A DNA stretch of 64,000 nt. It comes from JABMQB01 sp963666575. GTDB taxonomy: Bacteria; Bacteroidota; Bacteroidia; Bacteroidales; Prolixibacteraceae. Made by a program: the position numbers and the translations under genes. Below are positions 36,337 through 45,510 of this stretch, in pieces (position 1 is the first letter of the stretch; each line of letters opens with the position of its first letter). Under the pieces are notes generated by a model, which was not told the DNA's origin, searched no databases, and was given only the letters and a program-made list of their open reading frames with translations. The stretch lies in NCBI GenBank assembly GCA_963666575.2, contig CAXXYG010000025.1, positions 186,001 to 250,000 of the forward strand, written 5' to 3'.

Positions 36337-39300
36337 TTATTTTCGGTCAAGAATCAGCTTTTTCACTACCAGTGAGCCGCCAATATTTAATTTTACAAAA
36401 TACATTCCGCTCACTTGCCCCGACATATCAAATTGAATAGTTTCATTCTTCGCATATTTTTTGCTAAAAATCATTTCTCCAACAACTGAATAAACACTCA
36501 CATCGGCCATTTCAAATCCGGCTTTTTCAATTGAGATATTAACAATTCCATTTGTTGGATTAGGATATAATTTTGTTTCAAATGAATTACCTATATCTTC
36601 AACATCGGTAATTAATGAATGGTTGGTCCAGATTGTAAAATTAAAACTATCCATAATTGGATTATCCTCACTTAATATTACAAAATAGGTAGTATCCTGC
36701 GTATAATATGGTAAATCAACCACTACCTCATACGTTTTAGCTGCCAGGCCGATAAAGCGGTATTCGCCATTAACATCCGTCTGAACAGTTTGTACAGTAG
36801 TACTTCCTTCTTTTAAAACCATATCAACATTTGGAGCAGGTACTCCCACACCGCTGGCTTGTTCAATAAGAGCCGATTTATCAACTTCCCCTTCGTTTGT
36901 GCGCACAACACCTCCAATTGAATAATCCTGTACAACTGTAACATCAAACTGGTCGATGGCACTTCTACCAGCCAGGTCGGTAGCCATAACTTTTACAGTA
37001 ACAGTACCCAATGAACTAATTCCAGTAGGGCTTAGTACAAGGAATGTTTGTGTTGACACATCAAATGTTATCCATGAAGGTAAGGCACTTCCATCCTGCA
37101 ATGTAGCTGAATAAGCCAATTCGTCGCCAACATCCGGGTCACTAAATACACCATCGAGGCCAATAATACTATTTCCATTTACAACAATGGTAACATCGTC
37201 AATAGCATCATCCACATAAGGGTCATCGTTCACCGGAGTAACAGTAATTTTTACCGAATCGCTGCCACATAAAGTCCCAGGTGTTCCGGCATCACAAACA
37301 GAAACAACCACCAGGTCGGTTCCGTTATAATTGGCTACAGGTGTATATGTAAAATTACCGTTGGGTAAAATTGTTATTGAACCATGCGATGGGCCAACAA
37401 GTGGTGTTGTATTAGCTGTTAATACCGTACCATCCGGATCAACATCGTTGGTATTAATAATATGCCCTGTTGTAATAGTTCCATCCTCAGGAATAGTAAC
37501 AGCTTCGTTAAACAATACAGGTGCATCATTCACCGGATTTACAGTTATAAACAATGTATCGTTCGAACAACTGCTGCTTGGCTGGTCCTGGTCACAAATA
37601 GCCACAATTACCCGGTCGTTACCGTTAAAATTGGCAGTTGGCGTATAAGTATAAGCCCCACTTGCATTAATAAAAATTGTTCCATGCGATGGCCCTGAAA
37701 CAGGAATTGTAACTACCGAAAGTTGTGTCCCGTCGGGATCGTAGGCTCTGCCATCGGTGAAATCACCCACAAAATTGTAATCTTCATCCATCGAGATGGA
37801 ATCGTTAAATGTAATCGGTGCGTCATTTGCCGGTGTGATAGTTATAAATAGTGTATCGTTGGCACATTGGCTACCCGGTGCTCCCGAATCACATACCGAA
37901 ATAACAACCAAATCAGATCCGTTGTAGTTAAGCCCCGGAGTATAAGTATAAACACCGTCGCCTGCAATTAATATGGTTCCATGCGCAGGAGAAACAACAG
38001 GTGCAGTTGTTACAATCAAACCTGTCCCATCCGGGTCGTAATCACCGGCATCGGTTAAATCGCCTGTATATGGGGTATCTTCAATTGTTGTAATCGAATC
38101 ATTGTCAACAACAGGTGGGTCATTTACGGGTGTTACCGTAATAACCACCATGGCTGAATCGGTAAAATCCCTGTCATCTTTTACTTTATACTGAAGGGTA
38201 TCAAAACCATTAAAATCGGTATCGGGTGTATAAGTAATTTCACCTGTTAATAAATCGATGGTTGTGGAACCATGGTTTGCACTGTCGATAATCGTCATCG
38301 ATGTTGGGTCAATATCCTGGTCACAATCGGTGTCATTACCAAGCGGGTTAAAAACCAACACAGTATCTTCGGCTGTCCCAACACTATCGTCAACAGCAAT
38401 CAAACTTGAATAGGTACTTACTTCCTGAATGCAAGAAGCTGTATTTCCGTCATTGTCAGTAGCTGTCCATGTTATATAGGTTAACCCTATTCCAAATGTA
38501 TCAGTAACCGATGAAACATCTGCCGCACTGGTATCGATTGTTGCACCACTTAATATATATGACATGGTGCTCCCCGCACAGTTTCCATCGGTGCTTGCAG
38601 GAGCCTGGATTGTCAATACCGTATCACACGAAGCTGGGTCAACCACCACATAAATATTAAACTGGCAGGCAATTGTTGGAGGCAAACTATCCTTCACATT
38701 AAGAACCGATATAACAGAGTCTCTGTTACCATGAATATCCTCGGCATAAATCCACACATCGTTATACCCTATACTGTCGCACGTAAATATGCTATCAATT
38801 ATCCAAACACTATCGATGCCACAGTTATCGTAAATAGATTCGAGCACATAACTGGTATCGATAACAACCCTTCCAGTATCATTAAGGTAGGCAATGGCTG
38901 TATCAACAGGTACAATTATCGGTGCCAAAGAATCAGCAATTGTAATTGTTGCCGTTGTCGAATCTTTTAATCCCCATTTGTCAAGGACAAACAATGTAAC
39001 TGTTGTATCGCCAATATTTGAACAGGTAAAAAAGGTATCGCTCACCCACAAGGAGTCAACCGCTAAACAATCGTTATCCCAACTACTGCTATCAAGATGG
39101 GCAGCAGTTAGCTGGAAGTTTCCGGCACTATCAAGGTACACTGTTGTATCATGTGCACGGGCTATTGGGTAAATAGTATCACGGACTATTGCATAAGCCA
39201 TAACCGAATCTTTATTTCCACTCAAATCAACAGTAAACAGCCAACTACTAGCTAATGTATCGGTGGGGCATAAAATACTATCGGTTCCTAACCATGTGGA

Positions 39301-39972
39301 ATCGATGGTACAATTATCTAATGCAATGGTAGTTAAATCACCTGCAGAAACAGGTGAATTTCCCATACTATCTAAATAATAAACTGCCGTGTCGCTTACA
39401 GTTATAGTTGGTGAAATGGTATCTAAAACATGCACCAAAGCTGAAACAGAATCAATATTACCAGTTGTATCCGAAGCATATATCCAAACAGTAGAGTCTC
39501 CCAGACTGCCACACACAAACGTGTCAACCGACATCCAGACTGAATCAAGTTCGCAGTTATCGCTTACACTTGTTAAAACAAAACTTGTATCAATACCCGC
39601 TTTACCGTTAGCGTCAAGGTAAACTGTGGTATCCACCGAAGTTAAATTGGGAAGTGCGGTATCCCTAACAAGAATCCAAAAATCAATCGAATCAATTGAA
39701 GTAGCAACGCCAACCGTATCCCATTCAATTATTAATACAAATGTTGTATCCTGAGGAAACTTGGTTCCAGATCCAGTGCTATCACCCGTTAAAGTCAAAG
39801 CTCCTGTAAATTCATAACTCAAACTATCAAAAGTTCCAGAAGGTGGACCATAATAAACCGTTGCTGAATCGCAAGTATTTATGATCGTGTCATTAGTGAC
39901 AATATCTCCAATTGAAGCATAAGTTGTTGCAAAGAAAAAGAACAAACTTAAAAGCGTAAAAATTCGTTTCAT
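36337..39972 (-). CDS. Giant secreted repeat protein with type A T9SS sorting tail
   Basis: This protein has 1211 residues from the ATG at 39972 (MKRIFTLLSLFFFFATTYAS, a signal peptide); the frame is open to 40059, but a full promoter lies there. The first ~450 residues hold about six ~75-residue HYR-like repeats with a Cys pair and a recurring pattern (NC.(I/L)DS.W...F.C...G). A dockerin-free bridging segment follows, then at least three ~100-residue tandem-95/cadherin-like repeats (YTPxxNxNGxD, VNDAP), a He_PIG-like domain, a carboxypeptidase-regulatory-like domain (about 1010-1100), and a C-terminal type A sorting domain (LYPNPTNG ... GMYFVKL...VKKLILDRK). It is expected on the cell surface or free outside. 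Binding partner unknown; adhesion is a guess. Confidence 0.8.
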   Translation of the reverse strand: MKRIFTLLSLFFFFATTYASIGDIVTNDTIINTCDSATVYYGPPSGTFDSLSYEFTGALTLTGDSTGSGTKFPQDTTFVLIIEWDTVGVATSIDSIDFWILVRDTALPNLTSVDTTVYLDANGKAGIDTSFVLTSVSDNCELDSVWMSVDTFVCGSLGDSTVWIYASDTTGNIDSVSALVHVLDTISPTITVSDTAVYYLDSMGNSPVSAGDLTTIALDNCTIDSTWLGTDSILCPTDTLASSWLFTVDLSGNKDSVMAYAIVRDTIYPIARAHDTTVYLDSAGNFQLTAAHLDSSSWDNDCLAVDSLWVSDTFFTCSNIGDTTVTLFVLDKWGLKDSTTATITIADSLAPIIVPVDTAIAYLNDTGRVVIDTSYVLESIYDNCGIDSVWIIDSIFTCDSIGYNDVWIYAEDIHGNRDSVISVLNVKDSLPPTIACQFNIYVVVDPASCDTVLTIQAPASTDGNCAGSTMSYILSGATIDTSAADVSSVTDTFGIGLTYITWTATDNDGNTASCIQEVSTYSSLIAVDDSVGTAEDTVLVFNPLGNDTDCDQDIDPTSMTIIDSANHGSTTIDLLTGEITYTPDTDFNGFDTLQYKVKDDRDFTDSAMVVITVTPVNDPPVVDNDSITTIEDTPYTGDLTDAGDYDPDGTGLIVTTAPVVSPAHGTILIAGDGVYTYTPGLNYNGSDLVVISVCDSGAPGSQCANDTLFITITPANDAPITFNDSISMDEDYNFVGDFTDGRAYDPDGTQLSVVTIPVSGPSHGTIFINASGAYTYTPTANFNGNDRVIVAICDQDQPSSSCSNDTLFITVNPVNDAPVLFNEAVTIPEDGTITTGHIINTNDVDPDGTVLTANTTPLVGPSHGSITILPNGNFTYTPVANYNGTDLVVVSVCDAGTPGTLCGSDSVKITVTPVNDDPYVDDAIDDVTIVVNGNSIIGLDGVFSDPDVGDELAYSATLQDGSALPSWITFDVSTQTFLVLSPTGISSLGTVTVKVMATDLAGRSAIDQFDVTVVQDYSIGGVVRTNEGEVDKSALIEQASGVGVPAPNVDMVLKEGSTTVQTVQTDVNGEYRFIGLAAKTYEVVVDLPYYTQDTTYFVILSEDNPIMDSFNFTIWTNHSLITDVEDIGNSFETKLYPNPTNGIVNISIEKAGFEMADVSVYSVVGEMIFSKKYAKNETIQFDMSGQVSGMYFVKLNIGGSLVVKKLILDRK

Positions 39973-40056
39973 GGTTCTATGTATTATGGGTTTGCCGAAA
40001 ACAATTAGTCCTATAATTCTATCGGGGCTTAAATTTAAAACAAAAATTATTAATCT

Positions 40057-40088
40057 CAAACTTATTATGTTGAATCTTAAAAGTCAAA
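40057..40088 (-). promoter_or_regulatory. Full Bacteroidota promoter of the giant repeat-protein gene
   Basis: The minus strand reads TTTG (40085-40088), 20 nt, then TAAGTTTG (40057-40064). This matches TTTG-N19/21-TAnnTTTG exactly and predicts a leader of about 80 nt to the ATG at 39972. It rules out the longer start at 40059. Confidence 0.7.
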
Positions 40089-40355
40089 AATCTTCATTTT
40101 AAACAAGTTATGAATTTCTGAAAAAACAATTTGACGATTTATTAATGTGGCAATAATTTAAACCACAAGTATAACAAATTATAAATCAAACCCGCCAGAC
40201 AGCAGGCCACAACTTTGTTGTAACATATCAAAACAGAAAAATGAAAAAACCGCAGCTTTAATTGGAAATAAATATCGCGTTATTTAGATAAAAAACATAT
40301 GGTAAAAGATATCCACCTTGCGCTGTTTATAAATTACCTGAAAAATTTAAAAATA

Positions 40356-41627
40356 CTATTTTCCGATACAAAACAGTGATTTTTCGGAGCGGATTACAAC
40401 TTTATCACGCAAAATAGCAGGCGTGGCTTTTACCATTTCTCCCACCTGATTTTCGGCTACCAAATGAAATTTTTCGCCGGGTTTAATAACACTGGTTTTC
40501 CCTTTTACATTGGTAAAATATATATTCCCTCCGGCATAAATTGGCGATGCATTAAACTGCCCTTTTAATTCATCTTCCCAAATTATTTGTCCGGTAATGG
40601 CATCAAGGCACGTAATATTCCCGCGTTCTTCAATCATATAAATCGAACCATTAACTACCACAGGAGTAGATGTTTGCGGCACATTTTTTTCGGTCCACCA
40701 TAACATGTGGGTATCGGTTACCAAACCTTCGCCCGTTGGGTCGACAGCAAATAAACGCGAAAAAAACGGTGTGCCCTGCGACAGTACCCATCCTGAATTT
40801 ATAAAGACAATTCCGTTGTAATAAAAGGGCTGCGAAACGGTTGAATCTTCGCCATAAAAAAAGCGCCACACTTCTTTTCCCGTTTGGGCTTCATAGGCAA
40901 TACACAACTGTGCACCATTACTTATTAACAAATCAACACCCTCCACATTTACAACCAGCGGAGTCAGGTATGCTTTTCGGAAAACAGGTTCAGCCTTATC
41001 CTGAAATTCTTTGGGGCGGTGGGTTTTCCAAACTGTTTTTCCGGTATGTTTATCGAGGGCAGCCACATACTGCACATCGGTGCCTTCGATATGGACAATC
41101 AAAAAATCGTTATACAAAACAGGCGACGATGCAGCCCCTTGCATGTGTTCACATTTCATGTCGGTGCGTTGCCATACTATTTCGAAGGTGGATGTATTAA
41201 TACACGCCGAACCATACGTGCCGTAATGCACATACACAAATCCATCTTCGATGCAGGGAGTTGGAGTAGCATGCGAATTGGTAGGATGAATGTGTTGTAA
41301 TTCTTCCACCTTAAAAACCGTTGTTTTATGAAGTAATTCACCAGTTTTAAAATCGTAACACAAAGCCAAAAACTCCTTCTCTTTTTCGATTGCCGATGTT
41401 ACCCAAATTTGATTTCCATATATTACCGGCGATGACCAGCCTTTACCTTCAACCGGGACTTTCCATTTTACATTTTTTGTCTCATCCCATTTTGTAGGTG
41501 GATTTTGAGCCATTGAGTGCCCATCCATTGTACTGCCCCGAAAATGGGTCCAGTTTTCAGTGTTGGTGGAACACGATACAAATAAAACAAACGTAAAAAG
41601 TATAATTTTGACAGGAATGTGGTTCAT
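40356..41627 (-). CDS. PQQ-propeller-repeat lipoprotein
   Basis: This 423-residue protein has a lipoprotein signal (LFTFVLFVSC) and an outer-membrane beta-propeller with PQQ-like repeats. The W..H.GKTVWKT, A.TGKEVWRF, DAITGQIIWEDEL and G..WSSPVIYGN patterns recur at about 50-residue spacing. The N-terminal TENWTHFRGSTMDGHS resembles the WPQFRGP opening of secreted planctomycete/Bacteroidota propeller proteins. Such proteins are usually scaffolds or pseudo-enzymes; no quinoprotein dehydrogenase active site is visible. It lies alone between two giant surface-protein genes, on the minus strand. Confidence 0.8.
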   Translation of the reverse strand: MNHIPVKIILFTFVLFVSCSTNTENWTHFRGSTMDGHSMAQNPPTKWDETKNVKWKVPVEGKGWSSPVIYGNQIWVTSAIEKEKEFLALCYDFKTGELLHKTTVFKVEELQHIHPTNSHATPTPCIEDGFVYVHYGTYGSACINTSTFEIVWQRTDMKCEHMQGAASSPVLYNDFLIVHIEGTDVQYVAALDKHTGKTVWKTHRPKEFQDKAEPVFRKAYLTPLVVNVEGVDLLISNGAQLCIAYEAQTGKEVWRFFYGEDSTVSQPFYYNGIVFINSGWVLSQGTPFFSRLFAVDPTGEGLVTDTHMLWWTEKNVPQTSTPVVVNGSIYMIEERGNITCLDAITGQIIWEDELKGQFNASPIYAGGNIYFTNVKGKTSVIKPGEKFHLVAENQVGEMVKATPAILRDKVVIRSEKSLFCIGK

Positions 41628-41757
41628 GGTAGCTGGTTTAGTTTATTTCCCTCCTAAAATAATAACTTTTTTGGCACAATAAACATTAGATACAATTAAG
41701 CTCATAAAGTTGTTCTATTAATCCAGTTTGTACACCTGTTTTTTAGCAAAAACAATT

Positions 41758-41790
41758 AGTCAGGGTTTCTCTTCAAGTAAAACCCTGACT
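41758..41790. repeat. CAGGGTTT-family hairpin, copy 1
   Basis: Stem of 11 bp (AGTCAGGGTTT / AAACCCTGACT) with an 11-nt loop. Close relatives lie at 45192-45225 and 45469-45496. No plus-strand gene ends just before it. Confidence 0.6.
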
Positions 41791-41827
41791 TTTATATTAT
41801 GGGCCTCTTTGTGCTAAAAGTACCCTA

Positions 41828-41858
41828 TTCAGCGGGTGACTTCGAGTCACCCGCTGAA
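41828..41858. repeat. Strong 13-bp hairpin of unknown role
   Basis: A perfect inverted repeat TTCAGCGGGTGAC / GTCACCCGCTGAA with loop TTCGA. It is GC-rich in an AT-rich gap. A run of As follows on the plus strand; there is no T-run on either side to make it a classic terminator. Confidence 0.6.
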
Positions 41859-42047
41859 AAAACAAAACTGATCAGTCCCCAGGCAAAAAGTTTATTGAAG
41901 TATTACTGAACCTTTAACACCTTTTACAAAACAATATAAGGTCCTATCTGTTCATCCTATAGTTCTTTCAAATAAAAACACTTAAATATCTTTTATTGGC
42001 TTGTTATTATAAAACGAGATTATAAATGTTAACTTAAATAAATACAC

Positions 42048-45000
42048 ATGAAACAACTTCTACTTTTAATTTCTTTCGGATTAGTATTTGCACAATCTTA
42101 TTCATTAAGTCCTCCACATCTTCCTGATACACTTTATGTTAACCATGCCATTGCAGGCGGCGACGGCACTTCCTGGGAAACTGCTTTTTCTTCATTACAG
42201 GATGCCCTTGATAATTTCAACTTTGAAGACCAAATATGGGTAGCAAAAGGCACTTATTACCCAAGTAGTGGAGCACCCAATTTAGTTACATCTAACAATG
42301 TAATTGAAATAAAATCAGAGTCTGATAATAAATTTATTGACCGCGGTAAAAGATTTTATATAAATCAACAGGGAACAGCTATTTACGGGGGTTTTGCCGG
42401 TGGTGAAACAACTATTTCGGGGCGTAGTAATTACGGGATTGGTGAAACCAACGAAACCATCCTAAGTGGCGATATTGGAACCTTAAATGATAATTCAGAC
42501 AACTGCTACCATGTTGTTTTTTTTAATCTTAATAATTCTGGTTCTCCGAGTGGAAATTTTAGTACAACTTCTTTAAAAAGTACTAAAACAACCAGTGACT
42601 ATTCTTACCCAACTGTTTTTGATGGTTTTACTGTTAGTGGGGGAAATGCAAATATTGCAAGCAGTGGCGATGGTAATGGCGGTGGGATATTGACTAATGG
42701 ATCGGCACCCCTGTTGATTAACAATTGTACGTTTACAGAAAATTCAGCCTGGAAAGGTGGCGGGATGTGTAATGATCATTCTTCCCCAACAATTACAAAT
42801 TGTAAGTTTATTAGAAATACAGCAGAAATTTATGCTGGTGGGGTGATGAATACTTATAGTTCCCCAACAATTACCAATTGTACATTTATTGGGAATACAT
42901 CGTTCAGAGGAGGCGGGATGTATAATTATTCTTCTCCCTCAAAAATTACCAATTGTACGTTTTCAGGAAATAATGCTTCACATGCTGGTGGCGGGATGTA
43001 TAACAGTAATAATTCCCCAATAATTATAAATTCAATTTTTTGGGATAACAGTTCACCTTCAGGCGCTCAGATATATACTGATCCAACATTCTCAACTCCA
43101 GTATTTTCCTTCAATAATATTCAAAGCAGCGGTGGTAGTAGTAGTTGGGATGTTGGTTTAGGTACCAATGGCGGAAATAATATCGCTACTGACCCAAAGT
43201 TTGTTGGTGCTGGTGCCCATCCGTATTTAATTGATGGCATTTCGCCCTGTGTTGATGCCGGAAATAGCAGTGCCAATTCAGAATTGTATGATATCCGCGG
43301 TGCAGGTTTTGGCCGTAAATTAAAAAGATTAGATGGTTCACCAGGCACCATTGATATGGGTGCTTATGAATACAATATGTTAATGCTGGACCCATATTCG
43401 CCAAATCATGCCCCGGTGGCCACCAATGATTCTGTTGTTGCTTTTGAAAATATTCCAATAGTAGTGGATGTTTTGGATAACGATTGGGATGTTGACCAGG
43501 ATGTTTTGAAGGTTTTTATTTCAAAACAACCCACGTCGGGCGGAACTGTTTATGTTTTGTCAAACAAAATTACCTACCGTTCGCCAAAACAATTTTCGGG
43601 CAACGATGTGTTTGAATACCAGGTGTGCGACAATGGTTCGCCTATAAAATGCAGTACTGCTAAAGTATTTGTTAAAGTTGAAGAAATTAACGATTTGGTA
43701 GTTATTGACCACGAAATAGTTGTAATGGATGAAGACGCTTCTTTTTCAGGCGACCTGACCGATGCCGGAGATTCCGACCCCGAAGGAACTGAATTACTGG
43801 CAACCATTACTCCACTAGTAGCCCCGGCAAATGGGATTCTTGCAGTGTCAGCTGATGGTTTGTTTACCTATACACCCAATGCTAATTATTTTGGTACTGA
43901 TTTGGCTGTTATTAAAATCTGTGACCAGGGATTACCTGTAAAAACCTGTTTGCCCGATTCTATTTTTATTACAGTTAATAGTGTCAATGATAAACCTGTT
44001 GCCACTTCAAAAAGTGTAACCGTTGAAGAAGATGCTGTAACAATTAACATTGATATTTCAGGCAACATTTCCGATGTTGAAAACAACGGGTTGGCAACAA
44101 CCATTATCTCCGGTTCCGCAACTTTCAGTTCACTATTTGAACTGGCATATACGCCGGCTGCCAATTTTAACGGGTCAGATTTAATTACTTACTCAGTTTG
44201 TGATGATTTGGGCGCTTGTGATACAGGTGTTGTGAATATAACCGTAACTCCTGTTAACGACCCACCAGTTGTGACAAACACAATTGGCGATGTGCAAATT
44301 GATTTATTTGCCACCGAAACTATTTCATTGGTTGATGTATTTACCGATATTGACGCCGGTGATGTGCTTACATATGAAGTTACTTTAGCTGGCGGCAGCC
44401 CACTTCCAACATGGATGGTTTATAATCAGGCAACAATGGATTTGGTGTGTTCCCCTGCCAATGCTTCCGAAATTGGAATTTACAACCTTGTAGTTACTGC
44501 TACTGATGGTAGTAGTGCTCAGGCGGTAACAGATTTTATGGTTACTGTGCTAAATGCCAATACCATTTCGGGTTATATTTATTTAGGCGATGAAACAGGC
44601 ACAAAATCAGGGCTTATTACTCAGGAAGGTGAAGCCGGCGACCCGGCAGTAGGAGTTTTGCTGGTATTATCATACAATGGTGAGTTTGTTGATTCAACGC
44701 GTACCGATAATGACGGGTTCTATATTTTTTACAACTTAGCACCTTTAAAGTATGATATAGAAGTATTCTACGAAAACATTAGTGGTGCCTTCGAAATAGA
44801 AGTCACTGCAGATGAAGAAGCCCCGGTAACCGAAGGGTTTAATTTTACCATCTGGCCCGCCAGTGCTATTATTACCGATGTTGAATTACCAGGGAATAGT
44901 TTTAAATTAACTATGTACCCCAATCCATCAACCGGCAAAATAACCCTCGAAATTGGAGCCACTGATTTTAACGGGGCAACTGTTTCGGTTTGTAACATTG

Positions 45001-45143
45001 CAGGGCAAAAAATGCACAACCAAATTTACTCTGAAAACCGGATTCATCTGAATCTGGAAAACCAGGTGAGTGGTATGTATTATGTAAAAGTAACTACAGG
45101 AAGTAGCGAAGTGGTTAAAAAATTGGTATTGAGCAAAAAGTAA
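42048..45143 (+). CDS. Giant secreted beta-helix/repeat protein with type A T9SS sorting tail
   Basis: This 1031-residue protein has a signal peptide (about 1-20). The first ~420 residues form a right-handed parallel beta-helix of the choice-of-anchor/polymorphic-outer-membrane type: LYVNHAIAGGDGTSWETAF at the start, then repeated ITNCTF..N.....GGGMYN units (about 200-320) and DIRGAGF...DMGAYEY at its end. Then come three or four tandem-95/Ig-like repeats (about 430-760), a He_PIG-like domain, a carboxypeptidase-regulatory-like unit (about 845-930), and a type A sorting domain (MYPNPSTGKITLE ... VKKLVLSKK). The C-terminal third parallels that of the giant protein at 36337-39972. It is probably a surface adhesin or carbohydrate-binding protein; no catalytic site was recognised. 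Confidence 0.82.
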   Translation: MKQLLLLISFGLVFAQSYSLSPPHLPDTLYVNHAIAGGDGTSWETAFSSLQDALDNFNFEDQIWVAKGTYYPSSGAPNLVTSNNVIEIKSESDNKFIDRGKRFYINQQGTAIYGGFAGGETTISGRSNYGIGETNETILSGDIGTLNDNSDNCYHVVFFNLNNSGSPSGNFSTTSLKSTKTTSDYSYPTVFDGFTVSGGNANIASSGDGNGGGILTNGSAPLLINNCTFTENSAWKGGGMCNDHSSPTITNCKFIRNTAEIYAGGVMNTYSSPTITNCTFIGNTSFRGGGMYNYSSPSKITNCTFSGNNASHAGGGMYNSNNSPIIINSIFWDNSSPSGAQIYTDPTFSTPVFSFNNIQSSGGSSSWDVGLGTNGGNNIATDPKFVGAGAHPYLIDGISPCVDAGNSSANSELYDIRGAGFGRKLKRLDGSPGTIDMGAYEYNMLMLDPYSPNHAPVATNDSVVAFENIPIVVDVLDNDWDVDQDVLKVFISKQPTSGGTVYVLSNKITYRSPKQFSGNDVFEYQVCDNGSPIKCSTAKVFVKVEEINDLVVIDHEIVVMDEDASFSGDLTDAGDSDPEGTELLATITPLVAPANGILAVSADGLFTYTPNANYFGTDLAVIKICDQGLPVKTCLPDSIFITVNSVNDKPVATSKSVTVEEDAVTINIDISGNISDVENNGLATTIISGSATFSSLFELAYTPAANFNGSDLITYSVCDDLGACDTGVVNITVTPVNDPPVVTNTIGDVQIDLFATETISLVDVFTDIDAGDVLTYEVTLAGGSPLPTWMVYNQATMDLVCSPANASEIGIYNLVVTATDGSSAQAVTDFMVTVLNANTISGYIYLGDETGTKSGLITQEGEAGDPAVGVLLVLSYNGEFVDSTRTDNDGFYIFYNLAPLKYDIEVFYENISGAFEIEVTADEEAPVTEGFNFTIWPASAIITDVELPGNSFKLTMYPNPSTGKITLEIGATDFNGATVSVCNIAGQKMHNQIYSENRIHLNLENQVSGMYYVKVTTGSSEVVKKLVLSKK

Positions 45144-45191
45144 ATTGAGCTTTGCGCTATGAGCCAAGGGCTTTGAGCAAAAATAATAATA

Positions 45192-45225
45192 AAGTCAGGG
45201 TTTCACGATAGTGAAGCCCTGACTT
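45192..45225 (+). terminator. CAGGGTTT-family hairpin, copy 2 (terminator of the beta-helix gene)
   Basis: A 15-bp stem with one G-U pair (AAGTCAGGGTTTCAC / GTGAAGCCCTGACTT) and a GATA loop, 48 bp after the stop codon, followed by a T-rich stretch (TGTTTATT). Confidence 0.75.
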
Positions 45226-45333
45226 GTTTATTACCAAGGGTAGAAAGAACATTATCAAGCTTAATAATTTAGGGGATTTGCCTTTGCCCCAAAAGCCGAG
45301 GCATTATCTCCATAGAGCGTAGCCTTCGATTAT

Positions 45334-45395
45334 AAACCGCTAAGCACTTTGCAAGGGGCGATTCATGCGCTAAGCGGTTACAAACCGCTAAGCGC
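45334..45395. repeat. AACCGCTAAGC direct and inverted repeats
   Basis: AAACCGCTAAGC occurs at 45334-45345 and 45382-45393. GCGCTAAGCGGTT at 45367-45379 faces the second copy to form a hairpin (45367-45379 / 45383-45395) with one mismatch and a 3-nt loop. No coding function. Confidence 0.5.
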
Positions 45396-45468
45396 GTTAT
45401 AAATATAGGATCAAAATATCCATCGCCTGCAACATCATATCTTAAAAACAGAATTATTACCCAATAAA

Positions 45469-45496
45469 TCAGGGCTTCACTAAAGTGAAACCCTGA
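45469..45496 (-). terminator. CAGGGTTT-family hairpin, copy 3 (terminator of pepD)
   Basis: A 12-bp stem (TCAGGGCTTCAC / GTGAAACCCTGA, one G-U pair) with a TAAA loop, 14 bp beyond the pepD stop codon on the minus strand. Confidence 0.7.
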
Positions 45497-45510
45497 CTAA
45501 ACTGCAATTT

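Larger units (their letters stand above)
41628..42047. other. 420-bp divergent intergenic region with two strong hairpins
   Basis: Lies between the PQQ-propeller gene (minus) and the beta-helix protein gene (plus). It holds a 13-bp hairpin at 41828-41858, a copy of the CAGGGTTT hairpin family at 41758-41790, and AT-rich DNA. A weak TATCTTTT at 41987-41994 is the best -7 candidate for the plus-strand gene. No gene is seen. Confidence 0.55.
45144..45510. other. 367-bp convergent intergenic region rich in repeats
   Basis: Lies between the 3' ends of the beta-helix gene and pepD. It holds two CAGGGTTT-family hairpins serving as terminators and a palindromic cluster with AACCGCTAAGC repeats at 45334-45395. 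No gene is seen. Confidence 0.65.

Noticed and set aside
39973..40059. Longer start of the giant repeat protein (adds 29 residues)
   Set aside because: A complete TTTG-N20-TAAGTTTG promoter overlaps it and a good signal peptide begins at 39972.
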